Shown: positions 17,870 to 26,773 of the stretch, in pieces
Layout: each line of letters starts with the position of its first letter
Position numbering within the stretch: position 1 is the stretch's first letter
From: Eubacterium brachy ATCC 33089
GTDB lineage: Bacteria; Bacillota; Clostridia; Peptostreptococcales; Anaerovoracaceae
Assembly: GCA_000488855.1 (NCBI GenBank)
Contig: KI535285.1
Coordinates: 1 to 55,453, forward strand
DNA: 55,453 nt
Reading direction: 5' to 3'
The notes under the pieces: generated by a model
What the model was told of the DNA's origin: nothing
Database searches by the model: none
The model's input: only the letters and a program-made list of their open reading frames with translations
Translations under genes and position numbers: made by a program

Positions 17870-18991
17870 ATGAAATATTTGAGAAATTTATTTAAAAATA
17901 TAAGCAAGCCATTGTACATCTTTCCCGTTATATTTGCGATTATCAGCATAACTATGATGATTTCAATATCCTACAATAACGGTATCGTTATATCCAGAAT
18001 GGTAATAGTCCAAACAGGCGCCTATATCATAGGCTTAATCGCCGTGATAATAATCATAAACATAGATTATACCGTCTTTGAAGATTTGAATAAATACCTT
18101 TACATAGGATCGATAATTCTGCTCCTTACACCATATCTTCCATTTATCGGCATAAAGAAATTCGGGGCAAGATCGTGGGTGAACATAGGCATAACCACCA
18201 TTCAACCGTCTGAATTCGTAAAAATACTGTTTATTTTTATAATGGCTGCATACTTCAAAAAAAATCAAAACAAGCTGAATTCTTTTAAGGATTTTGCAAA
18301 GGCTTTGTTATACGTTTCTCCTATTATACTGATAGTTTTAAAGGATGACTTCGGAAGTGCCGCTGTATTCATGGCGATATTTATATCCATGTGCCTTTTC
18401 GCGGGTTTGGATTGGAATCTATTTGGAAAATTGGCACTTTTTACAACGATTTCCATTCCGTTTTTGTTGGGATTTTTAAGACCTCATCAAAGAGACAGAT
18501 TAACCGCTTTCCTATATCCCAATGATCTGGCAAATCCTGCGACTTACCAGGTTCATCAATCGAAAATCGCTATCGGATCGGGCGGTTTTTTCGGGAAGGG
18601 GCTATTTCATGGAACTCAAAAAGCCTTATCTTTTTTGCCGGTCCGGGAATCCGACTTTATTTTTGCAGTCATCTGTGAAGAATTCGGATTTTTAGGCGGA
18701 ACGATTTTAATCATACTGTTCGTCTGGTTTCTATTTGACATGTTAAAGGCAGCTTTCACTATTACGGACTTATACGGAGCTCTGATAATAATCGGTGTCA
18801 TAGGCATGTTTGCCTCTCAGATATTTGAAAACATAGGTATGACTATGGGGTTAATGCCCGTTACCGGAATCACATTACCCTTTATCAGCATGGGTGGCTC
18901 ATCGGTACTTACCAGCATGATTTCCGTAGGTATAGTTTTAAGCATATGCATAAGCAATAGAAGTGTTGCATTTATAAAATACAACAGATAG
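17870..18991 (+). CDS. rodA: SEDS-family peptidoglycan polymerase, RodA-like
   Basis: SEDS proteins polymerise lipid II into glycan strands together with a class B penicillin-binding protein. The 373 residues form about ten membrane helices. Family landmarks are ARSWVNIGITTIQPSEFVK, the loop before KGLFHGTQKALSFLPVRESDFIFAV, and the C-terminal GITLPFISMGGSS. The ATG at 17870 has AGAGG seven bases upstream; a TTG at 17849 is less likely. It is RodA rather than FtsW by length and its closeness to mrdA and mreBCD, but this is not certain. SpoVE is an alternative if the organism sporulates. Confidence 0.85.
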   Translation: MKYLRNLFKNISKPLYIFPVIFAIISITMMISISYNNGIVISRMVIVQTGAYIIGLIAVIIIINIDYTVFEDLNKYLYIGSIILLLTPYLPFIGIKKFGARSWVNIGITTIQPSEFVKILFIFIMAAYFKKNQNKLNSFKDFAKALLYVSPIILIVLKDDFGSAAVFMAIFISMCLFAGLDWNLFGKLALFTTISIPFLLGFLRPHQRDRLTAFLYPNDLANPATYQVHQSKIAIGSGGFFGKGLFHGTQKALSFLPVRESDFIFAVICEEFGFLGGTILIILFVWFLFDMLKAAFTITDLYGALIIIGVIGMFASQIFENIGMTMGLMPVTGITLPFISMGGSSVLTSMISVGIVLSICISNRSVAFIKYNR

Positions 18992-19052
18992 ATACTTCTT
19001 GCGTTTGAGAGGAATTTATCTGCAGTTTCAAGATAATTTGAGAGGTTTGAAA

Positions 19053-19820
19053 ATGTTTAGGAATGAAGTAAACACAATAGGAGTTTTAGCATCGTCAAAA
19101 GTCGATCATATGAAGAATCATCCGGCAAGATATTTTACACTGACTCTGCTTGCAGGCATGTTCATCGGTTTTGGTGTCTTATTGGATTTCTCTTTGGGTG
19201 CCATGTTGACAGATAGCCATGTTCCCGGTGTGAAAATCTTCATGGGACTTGCTTTCGGTGTGGCTCTAAGCCTTGTCATAATATCCGGCGGAGAGCTTTT
19301 TACCGGAAATAACTTAACCATGTCTGTTGGTATATACACTAAAAACATAACCGTTACAAACTCTTTTGCCCTTTGGATTTTCTGTTGGCTGGGTAATTTG
19401 ATCGGCTCTATAATACTGGCTTTCATATTCGCAAAGACAGGCTTATTAAGCGGGTCTACAGCATCCTTCATCGCCAATTCCACACTTTCAAAAATTTCTC
19501 TTTCCACCATGGAGATGTTCTGCAGAGCTGTTTTATGCAATACTTTGGTTTGTCTCGCTACATGGTGCAGCATAAAAATGAAATCCGAATCCGGAAAACT
19601 CATAATGATATTTTGGTGCATCTTCGCCTTCGTCACTTCAGGTTTTGAACACAGCATTGCCAACATGTCAATTTTCTCTTTAGCTCTCATAAATCCCGCA
19701 GGAGCTGATATCACCATGAGTAGCTGTCTCTACAATCTCTTTATAGTTTCATTGGGTAATATGGTAGGTGGAATTTTCCTGGTTGGACTGCCATATTCAA
19801 TCAGTTCAAAATACAAATAA
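19053..19820 (+). CDS. Formate/nitrite transporter family channel
   Basis: FNT proteins are pentameric channels for formate, nitrite, hydrosulfide or similar monovalent anions. The 256 residues give six membrane helices. Family motifs are GGELFTGNNL, WLGNLIGS and the central FEHSIANM, whose His gates transport in FocA. I chose ATG 19053 because AGAGG lies seven bases before it; an upstream TTG at 18999 has a poorer context. In a hydrogen-metabolising fermenter, formate is the likely substrate, but the sequence cannot separate FocA, NirC and HSC types. Confidence 0.88.
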   Translation: MFRNEVNTIGVLASSKVDHMKNHPARYFTLTLLAGMFIGFGVLLDFSLGAMLTDSHVPGVKIFMGLAFGVALSLVIISGGELFTGNNLTMSVGIYTKNITVTNSFALWIFCWLGNLIGSIILAFIFAKTGLLSGSTASFIANSTLSKISLSTMEMFCRAVLCNTLVCLATWCSIKMKSESGKLIMIFWCIFAFVTSGFEHSIANMSIFSLALINPAGADITMSSCLYNLFIVSLGNMVGGIFLVGLPYSISSKYK

Positions 19821-19851
19821 TTTCTTTTCTTAATGCATAGCCTGTCAACAC

Positions 19852-19899
19852 AAAAAATCACACCTAACAATGTGCTATACGCACTTGTTAGGTGTGATT
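19852..19899 (-). terminator. Strong intrinsic terminator of the mre-minD operon
   Basis: A 19-bp stem with one bulged base and a five-base loop (TATAC) pairs AATCACACCTAACAA..GTGC with its complement. On the minus strand it ends in TTTTTTG. It lies between the convergent FNT gene and minD and terminates the latter. Confidence 0.9.
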
Positions 19900-19935
19900 G
19901 TCCAAATTCAATTCATCTCCAATACTCGTTTAAAC

Positions 19936-20661
19936 CTATGAGTTTTCCAGAATTCTACCGAGTATCTTCTTAAAATTCTTGGTAATGTATGTATCATCCT
20001 TCAACACAATCGGTACTCCCCTGTTTGTCGCTATGTATATATTTTCATCCCACTGCATAAATCCGATTACAACCATATTCAATTTGCTCATGATTTCATC
20101 CAAATTAGGAACGATTCCCGTCGTCATAAGCTCAACATTGACCTTGTTTATGATACATCTGATATCGGTTATTCCATGGTTTCTAAGTCTTTTCTCCACT
20201 ACGTCCGCATCTCTTATAGAAGCATTTTCCGCCTCCGTTATGACCACTGCTCTATCGACTTCCACTGCTAAAACATCCAAACCGTCACTTGCACCCGCCG
20301 GGGCATCCACTATTATGTAATCGAACTTCTTCTTTAATTTTTCGTACAGAACCTTCATGTGAAGTTGTGTTATATCTCTGTCATCAATGCAAGGAGAAGC
20401 CGCCATGAAAAATAGGTTTTCAAATCGCCTATCTCTTACCATGGCCTTGCTTATGGAACAAATTCCCGATAAAACATCCATTACATTATACACTATTTTG
20501 TCTTCCAATCCTAAATACAAATCCAGATTTCTCAGCCCTAGATCCATATCTACCAATAAAACTCTCTTGCCTTCTATGGCTAACAATGCCCCTATATTAG
20601 CGGCGAACATGGTTTTTCCCGTCCCGCCTTTTCCCGATGCAATTAGAATCGTCTTCCCCAT
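19936..20661 (-). CDS. minD: Septum-site protein MinD (ParA-type ATPase)
   Basis: MinD is a membrane-cycling ATPase that places the division septum. The deviant Walker A motif is SGKGGTGKTMFAANIG. The switch motif LVDMDLGLRNLDLYLG and VDAPAGASDG fit MinD. The C-terminus, KNFKKILGRILEN, is an amphipathic helix of the kind that anchors MinD to membranes. I set the start at ATG 20661; a TTG just before it is less likely. At 241 residues it is a little shorter than usual. It is the last gene after mreBCD-mrdA. Neither minC nor minE is present here, so a partner such as DivIVA/MinJ-like must be encoded elsewhere. Confidence 0.85.
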   Translation of the reverse strand: MGKTILIASGKGGTGKTMFAANIGALLAIEGKRVLLVDMDLGLRNLDLYLGLEDKIVYNVMDVLSGICSISKAMVRDRRFENLFFMAASPCIDDRDITQLHMKVLYEKLKKKFDYIIVDAPAGASDGLDVLAVEVDRAVVITEAENASIRDADVVEKRLRNHGITDIRCIINKVNVELMTTGIVPNLDEIMSKLNMVVIGFMQWDENIYIATNRGVPIVLKDDTYITKNFKKILGRILENS

Positions 20662-20740
20662 CAAAATAGTACCTCTCTAAAATTCCACAACCTCCGCAAT
20701 AAACTTTTTCATATAATGCATTCTGTGCCGCAAAAGCATA

Positions 20741-23494
20741 TCAGTTGAATTCATTTACAATTTTAAAATCCTTGCTGTCTCTACCAATACTCTTCAAATA
20801 CTGTCCTATGATTTCCCTAACTACAGGATTTGCATTTCCACCCGTAACTCCCTGTGGAATCATACAAGCTACGGCTATTTTAGGATTATCTCTCGGTGCC
20901 AGTGCCACCGTCCAAGCGAATTCATCGTAAGTCTGCTTAAATCGATCCAGGTTGTTATACGTAATCTTGCCACCGCTTAGATTGATCACCGCACGCCTTA
21001 CCGCAGTGTCCTGAGAAGAGTATATTTTCGGATATTCCTTCATCAATCTTTTCATTTCCGTTTCCACTTCACTCCACGTCATATTTCCAAAGCTTCTCAA
21101 ATTCTTTTTAATGTATTCAATTTCAGACTTAGGATTTATGAAACCTGATTTTTGTGCAGTTCCTGTCTTCACTGAAACTTCCCACGGAAACCTCTTGTAA
21201 TGGGCTGAAATTCCCGATCCCGGATCTCTTGATACCGCATACATGGCTTTTTTCACTTCATCTATATATCTTTGTGAAATATTCGCATCCTTTGAAGACT
21301 TCTTCACAGTATCACCCTCATCTTCAATGCTCTTTACAATGCTCGCTTGATTTAATTTACCGTTATTTCCCAAGGTTGCCATATAGTTTGCCATCTGAAT
21401 CGGAGTATATGAGTTGCTGCCCTGTCCTATGGAAATGTTAAAGGCATCTCCTATGGTCCACTTGGCTTGATTAAAGTACTCATACAGACAGAGTTCAGTG
21501 ACTTCATTGTATTTTTCCTTTTTAATTCCCACCTGTGGCAAATATTCATCTTTCATTTTCGCATATGTTATTTTTTCCGTACCCATCCAACTGACTATTG
21601 TATTGATATCTTTATCCAATCTCTTGATATTTGAGTATACCTCTTTTGTGAAGTAGCTTTCCGCATTGGCATATAGTGCATTTTTCAGTTCTCTTTTCAA
21701 TCCGTCTATCTTTGCCTTCTCCGTAGGTACACCTGTTGCAACTTCGTTAAGCTCTATTCCCGTCTTGTCGTTTAAACCCAGTCTTTTTGCCATATTCACG
21801 ATGCTTTCGGTTCCCATTTCCTTATTTAATCCAAGAGATTTATTCGACGCCCAGTCTCTATTAGTTGCCAAATCATAAAAATAGTAGTTGCAGGACACTG
21901 CCATCGCTTTATACATATCTATATATCCGTGATTTCCTCCTGTGGTGTTCCACAGTATACATCCAAAAGTTCTGCCGCCGAGTTTAACTGCCCCACCGTC
22001 TTTTACTATCTTGTTCGGATTTAAACCGTTTTCCAAAGCCGACAAAGCCGTAACAGGCTTGAATGTAGATCCCGGCTGAACAGCACTCATAGTTGCCAAA
22101 TTCAACAGCGGAGCCTCAGACAGGCTATCCCTGGGATTGCTGCTCTGCAACTTGCTCCAGTTTTCCGGAGAAATTCCCTCTGCAAACAAATTCGGATTAT
22201 AGTCGGGATAGCTTGCCAATGCCAGTACATCACCGCTCTTTACATCTATCGCCACAACTGCTCCAGTTTTCGCTTTAGGTGCAGCTTTAGTTCCTATGCT
22301 GCCGAATTCACTGGAAAAATTCCCGCCACTGCGAATGGCCTTTATATTTTTCGCCAGTCCTTCCTGCGCTACCTTCTGAAGGTCGCTGTCAATAGTGAGA
22401 TAAATATCTTTACCTTTTTTAGGCTCTATCTTTTGCAACGTGGATACCAAGTCTCCTTTTGCATTGACTCTTACGATTTTCGCTCCGTCTCTGCCTTTTA
22501 AGACGCTTTCATATTTACCCTCTATGCCTTCTTTTCCTACCAAAGCTGAAGTTTCATATCCCTTTGCTTCATATTCCGCTTTTTCACTTGCCGATATCTT
22601 CCCCATATATCCCAATATATGGGAGCCTAAATTATCATTTGGATATACTCTCTTGCTTTCAGATGTCACCTCTACACCTTTCAGCTCATCTCCGGCTTCT
22701 TCTATTTCGATTACGGTCTTTGAGGAAACGTCCTTTGCAATAGTTGCAGGCATGTATTTTTGATAACCCAATGCCTTCATGCTATTTCTGATTCCCATTA
22801 TTTTCAGTGTTCTATCGATGGACATCTTGCTGTCTATGTCGAATTTTTTCTCATCTCTAAGCTGCTCAAAAGCTTCTTTAGCCGACAAATCTTCATCCAA
22901 TCCATATGATTTCAGAAACTTCTTCTTCTCTGCTGTCGCCCTATACGTCATATCCTTAACCGATATGGGAGGATATATGTTGTATTTTGTTTGCATTTCC
23001 TTTTGGGCTTCGTACCTGTCTTCCGTGTCGATACCCAATTTATCTTTCATCGCCATGAAAGCCTGTTCCGCAGTGAGCGATTCATCCAAATCGTTCTCTC
23101 TGAGCCATTTTGTCACTTCATCATAGAATGTATACCTGAACTTCCCTTTATCATATTCAATGGGAAATTCCACATCTAAACTTTCTTTATTCTTTTCGAG
23201 AAGGTTTATTAAATTGCCTGCCACTTTGTTAATTTGATCATTTTTCATATTTCCCGCACTCATTCTCACTGAAAATATCTGCTTGTTCGTGGCTAAAACC
23301 TTTCCGTTTCTATCATATATACTTCCTCTGGGTGAAGAATTGTAAATCCCTCTGATGCTGGACGAATTCGCCAAGTTTCTCCATTCCTTCCCATCTATTA
23401 CAGTAAGCATAAATAGCCTTAGGACCATTATCGTCCCCAAGGCTATCATAATACCTATAATTTTTTTCAGAGGTGTATTGAACCATTTCCTCAT
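20741..23494 (-). CDS. mrdA: Class B penicillin-binding protein 2 (transpeptidase)
   Basis: PBP2 cross-links peptidoglycan during elongation as partner of RodA. An N-terminal membrane helix (about 10-30) is followed by the dimerisation domain (VLATNKQIFSVRMSAGN region) and the transpeptidase domain. Catalytic motifs are STFK with the active Ser (about 476), SCN (about 533) and KTG in VSVKTGTAQ (about 776). At 917 residues it is far longer than the 600-700 of model PBP2s. Extra segments lie in the dimerisation region, between SCN and IGQG (about 90 residues), and after KTGTAQ (about 65 residues). Its ATG overlaps the mreD stop. Confidence 0.93.
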   Translation of the reverse strand: MRKWFNTPLKKIIGIMIALGTIMVLRLFMLTVIDGKEWRNLANSSSIRGIYNSSPRGSIYDRNGKVLATNKQIFSVRMSAGNMKNDQINKVAGNLINLLEKNKESLDVEFPIEYDKGKFRYTFYDEVTKWLRENDLDESLTAEQAFMAMKDKLGIDTEDRYEAQKEMQTKYNIYPPISVKDMTYRATAEKKKFLKSYGLDEDLSAKEAFEQLRDEKKFDIDSKMSIDRTLKIMGIRNSMKALGYQKYMPATIAKDVSSKTVIEIEEAGDELKGVEVTSESKRVYPNDNLGSHILGYMGKISASEKAEYEAKGYETSALVGKEGIEGKYESVLKGRDGAKIVRVNAKGDLVSTLQKIEPKKGKDIYLTIDSDLQKVAQEGLAKNIKAIRSGGNFSSEFGSIGTKAAPKAKTGAVVAIDVKSGDVLALASYPDYNPNLFAEGISPENWSKLQSSNPRDSLSEAPLLNLATMSAVQPGSTFKPVTALSALENGLNPNKIVKDGGAVKLGGRTFGCILWNTTGGNHGYIDMYKAMAVSCNYYFYDLATNRDWASNKSLGLNKEMGTESIVNMAKRLGLNDKTGIELNEVATGVPTEKAKIDGLKRELKNALYANAESYFTKEVYSNIKRLDKDINTIVSWMGTEKITYAKMKDEYLPQVGIKKEKYNEVTELCLYEYFNQAKWTIGDAFNISIGQGSNSYTPIQMANYMATLGNNGKLNQASIVKSIEDEGDTVKKSSKDANISQRYIDEVKKAMYAVSRDPGSGISAHYKRFPWEVSVKTGTAQKSGFINPKSEIEYIKKNLRSFGNMTWSEVETEMKRLMKEYPKIYSSQDTAVRRAVINLSGGKITYNNLDRFKQTYDEFAWTVALAPRDNPKIAVACMIPQGVTGGNANPVVREIIGQYLKSIGRDSKDFKIVNEFN

Positions 23495-24006
23495 ATTATC
23501 TCATACCTTTCGTATCTAGATCTCTTCGGTCTTTTGTTCACGCTCCTTATCATTATGATATACATCACCAATATTACCAGCACGTTCAGTAAGCTTTCAA
23601 CTCCGGTGAACTTTATCAATCGCATCCAAGACAACTTACTTCCCAACAACGCCGTCAGTATGGCTGTTATCATCGTCGTCGAGACACCTGCTAAAATGCC
23701 CAAAATTATTGCGGAAATTTTGCTCTCATAATTCAGCACTCTCTTTAGGACGATGACTAATCCTCCCACTATCAGCATCGATAAAGGATAAACTCCTATG
23801 ACTCTGCTCACTGTCAAATCGGAAATGATCGCAAATATAATACCTACAACTAATGATTTCTGCTCATCTTCATACAGGAACATAACCAGCGTAAAAAAAC
23901 ACAACGGCAAGTTCGCCGTAGCCCCAAATACCGTAAATGCGGATAACAGAGTCGTCTGTACCAAAGTTATCGCAATGAAAGCTGGAATCATTTTTCGATA
24001 CGTCAT
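23491..24006 (-). CDS. mreD: Rod shape-determining protein MreD
   Basis: MreD is a small membrane protein of the elongasome. It has 171 residues with five or six hydrophobic helices, including the FTLVMFLYEDEQKSLVVGI region and VIGVYPLSMLIVGGLV. Identity rests on topology, size and position: it sits between mreC and mrdA and overlaps both by four bases (ATGA), so the three are translationally coupled. Confidence 0.9.
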   Translation of the reverse strand: MTYRKMIPAFIAITLVQTTLLSAFTVFGATANLPLCFFTLVMFLYEDEQKSLVVGIIFAIISDLTVSRVIGVYPLSMLIVGGLVIVLKRVLNYESKISAIILGILAGVSTTMITAILTALLGSKLSWMRLIKFTGVESLLNVLVILVMYIIMIRSVNKRPKRSRYERYEII

Positions 24007-24809
24007 CTTATGACCACCACCTTCTGCATCACTTTAAAATTCGCCGTAGGTTTCACCTGGACGACTTTTAGCTGAGTGTTGCTGTCATATTCGACCTTAG
24101 TTACTTTACCTATCTCGACACCTTTTGGAAAAGCTCCTCTACCCGATGTTAAAAGTATATCACCCTCAACTACACTGGCTTTTTCATCCAACAGATATCC
24201 TTTCAGAGTCTCGTTTCCGTCACCTTTCAAAACTCCCAGAATATCCATATTCTTTTTTACCACAAAACTGGTACTGACATTGCTGTCCAGAATGGACGAC
24301 ACTGTGGCTGAGTTTTTGCTCACATCGGTTACAGTTCCGACTGCCCCATTTTGGTCAATCACTATATTACCTTTTTTCAGGCCTTTATCGGCACCCGCAT
24401 CTATGGTAAATTCTCTAAAGTATTTCGAATTATCGGCATTTATTACATTTGCCGCAACGGGAGTTCCGCTACCTCTGTAGATTCCCGAATTAAATTGCTT
24501 TGACAGCGCTTCAAGCCTGTTCAGTTCATCTCTGCTAACAGAATTTTCATTTATCTCCTGTTTTAATTTTTCATTCTCGCTCTGTAGTCTTTCATTTTCC
24601 CTTTGCAGCTTCTTATAGTTGAAAATGCCTTCAAATCCGTTTTTCAAACTTCCGCCAACATAGGAAAAAGGTTTTGAGACCGTATTTAAAATTCCTCTCA
24701 GCCCACCTGTTCCCGTTCCGCTGGCATAAGCTGAAATCACTATTATGACCAATATAAAAACCGTTGCAACTACAATGCTAAAGAGCTTATGTTCTCTAAT
24801 CCATCTCAT
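24003..24809 (-). CDS. mreC: Rod shape-determining protein MreC
   Basis: MreC links MreB filaments inside the cell to wall enzymes outside. It has one N-terminal membrane helix (about 10-30), a coiled coil (about 65-105, NERLQSENEKLKQEIN) and two beta-barrel domains, with DQNGAVGTVTDV and a final VKPTANFKVMQKVVVI. The 268-residue length fits. It starts 21 bp after mreB and overlaps mreD. Confidence 0.94.
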   Translation of the reverse strand: MRWIREHKLFSIVVATVFILVIIVISAYASGTGTGGLRGILNTVSKPFSYVGGSLKNGFEGIFNYKKLQRENERLQSENEKLKQEINENSVSRDELNRLEALSKQFNSGIYRGSGTPVAANVINADNSKYFREFTIDAGADKGLKKGNIVIDQNGAVGTVTDVSKNSATVSSILDSNVSTSFVVKKNMDILGVLKGDGNETLKGYLLDEKASVVEGDILLTSGRGAFPKGVEIGKVTKVEYDSNTQLKVVQVKPTANFKVMQKVVVIR

Positions 24810-24830
24810 CAGTTTTTACTGCCTACCTCA

Positions 24831-25865
24831 CTACCTTATTTTAATGTCCGCATAAGTCCTCAGTCTCTCAATATTATCCAGGCTTTTACCCGTTCCTATC
24901 GCTACTGCCTCGTAAGGATTTTCCGCCACGTTAACTTCCAATCCCGTCCTTATTGCAACCAATTTATCCAGATTCTCTATCAAAGAGCCTCCACCCGACA
25001 GCATCATTCCCTTTTCGGCTATATCCGCCGCTATTTCCGGTGGAGCTTTTTCAACTGTGGTTTTAATAGCATCTACGATTGTATCTATGGACTCTCTCAA
25101 CGCCTCTTCCATATCCTTATTGGATACTTCAAAAGTTCTCGGCAAGCCTGAGACCAAGTCCCTTCCTCTGGCTTCTACGGTTTTTATGATTTCCTTTCCC
25201 TCGCCGTCTTTCTCTATCAATGCACTGCCTACGGTCACCTTTAGGTTCTCAGCAGTTTTCATTCCTATTAAAATTCCCTTTTTCTTTCTCAGATATCCTA
25301 TTACGCTTTCGCTCATCTTATCGCCTGCATACCTGAGCGATGTACTTACGACTAAGCCTCCCAAGGATAAAATAGCTACATCAGTAGTTCCGCCACCTAT
25401 ATCTGCTATCATGGATGCTTCACTCTCTTCTATATTCATTCCTGCACCTATAGCGGCTGCTGTAGGTTCATCCAAGACGTATACTTCCTTTCCTCCCGTT
25501 TCTCTAACAACTTCTAAAACAGCTCTTCTTTCAACTTCCGTAACACCGCTAGGAACACCTACTACTACTCTCAAATTGCTCGGCTTCTTTTCATCTAATG
25601 CCTGCTTTATGAAGTGTTGCAACATCTCTGCCGTCATATCGAAATCCGAAATTACACCGTCTTGTAGTGGTTTCACCACTTCTATATTTCTCGGGGCTTT
25701 TCCGTACATGGACTTCGCCTTGGTTCCCGTTGCAATAATTTCTCTGGTGTATTTGTCATAAGCTATAACAGATGCTTCATTTAAAATCACACCTTCTTCT
25801 TGATTGTAAATAATAGTATTGGCAGTACCTAAATCGATACCTAAATCTTTACCTGAAAATCCCAT
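24831..25865 (-). CDS. mreB: Actin-like shape protein MreB
   Basis: MreB polymerises under the membrane and directs wall synthesis in rod-shaped cells. Visible actin-fold motifs are the phosphate-1 loop DLGIDLGTANT, the DIGGGTTDVAILSLGG phosphate-2 loop, the adenosine motif LSGGGSLIENLDK, and ATGTKAKSMYGKAP. At 344 residues it is typical. AAGGAG lies seven bases before the ATG. It heads the mreB-mreC-mreD-mrdA-minD block. Presence of the full set implies rod or coccobacillary shape. Confidence 0.96.
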   Translation of the reverse strand: MGFSGKDLGIDLGTANTIIYNQEEGVILNEASVIAYDKYTREIIATGTKAKSMYGKAPRNIEVVKPLQDGVISDFDMTAEMLQHFIKQALDEKKPSNLRVVVGVPSGVTEVERRAVLEVVRETGGKEVYVLDEPTAAAIGAGMNIEESEASMIADIGGGTTDVAILSLGGLVVSTSLRYAGDKMSESVIGYLRKKKGILIGMKTAENLKVTVGSALIEKDGEGKEIIKTVEARGRDLVSGLPRTFEVSNKDMEEALRESIDTIVDAIKTTVEKAPPEIAADIAEKGMMLSGGGSLIENLDKLVAIRTGLEVNVAENPYEAVAIGTGKSLDNIERLRTYADIKIR

Positions 25866-25882
25866 TTCAACTCTCCTTAATT

Positions 25883-26560
25883 TTATATAATACCTTTTTC
25901 TTTCATGCTAAAGTACTTTCCATCGCCTATCACAACATGATCCAAAAGGTTTATTCCCAAAATTTTTCCCGCTTTTGCGAGCTTCTTTGTAGTATCTATG
26001 TCTTCATCGCTGGGAGTCGGGTCTCCACTCGGATGATTATGCACGCATATTATAGATGAAGCACTTTTTTTAACCGCCGAATAAAACGTCTCCCTCGGAT
26101 GAACTATGCTTGAAGTTAAATCTCCTACAGAAACTTCATCTATTCCGATTATATTTCCCTTTGCATCCAACATCACAATGTTGAACACTTCTTTCTTCAT
26201 CTTGCTGAGTCTAGCCATAAAAATTTCTATGACCTGTTTTAGCCCCTGTATATTACCGTGTGCAACCGTTTTAGTCACCGTCACACGACGTCCCAACTCT
26301 ATAGCTGCGACGATTACACTTGCCTTTGCACAACCTAACCCTTGAATCTTCATGAGTTCTTCCACCGATGCACTTCCCAACCACTTCATGCCTCCGTTTT
26401 TATGAGAAGTAACTTCTTCAGACAACATCATCACATCTTTTTCTCTGGTTCCACTCTTCAAAATAATCGCCACTAGCTCCTTATCTGACAGGTATTTGGG
26501 ACCGAAAAACATCATTTTTTCTCTCGGTCTTTCGAGGTTTTCCATATCCTTAACTTTCAT
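25883..26560 (-). CDS. radC: RadC-family JAB1/MPN domain protein
   Basis: The role of RadC in cells is unresolved; it was first linked to repair but that is disputed. The N-terminal helix-hairpin-helix part contains LMKIQGLGCAKASVIVAAIELG. The C-terminal metalloprotease-like domain has the zinc motif ICVHNHPSGDPTPSDED. Length is 225 residues. It lies 17 bp upstream of mreB on the same strand, a common arrangement in Firmicutes (radC-mreB). Confidence 0.93.
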   Translation of the reverse strand: MKVKDMENLERPREKMMFFGPKYLSDKELVAIILKSGTREKDVMMLSEEVTSHKNGGMKWLGSASVEELMKIQGLGCAKASVIVAAIELGRRVTVTKTVAHGNIQGLKQVIEIFMARLSKMKKEVFNIVMLDAKGNIIGIDEVSVGDLTSSIVHPRETFYSAVKKSASSIICVHNHPSGDPTPSDEDIDTTKKLAKAGKILGINLLDHVVIGDGKYFSMKEKGII

Positions 26561-26773
26561 AATCTCTTCCTTTCGATTTCATCATTTGCATCCGATTGAC
26601 ACAATATTTTGCAATACAGTCTCACATAATATATCGATGCCGGCTTCTAAATCTAAAGTAGAGATTCATTTCGTGCATATTGAATTACATTTTAACATTT
26701 TTAACCGATTTCTTCAATACGGTCAGTATCAGATTACACATTGTAACCCCATATTCTATAAAACCGATTGTGC

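Noticed and set aside
17752-17949. A 65-codon minus-strand frame overlapping the RodA-like start
   Set aside because: It is antisense to a well-supported gene and has no coding features.
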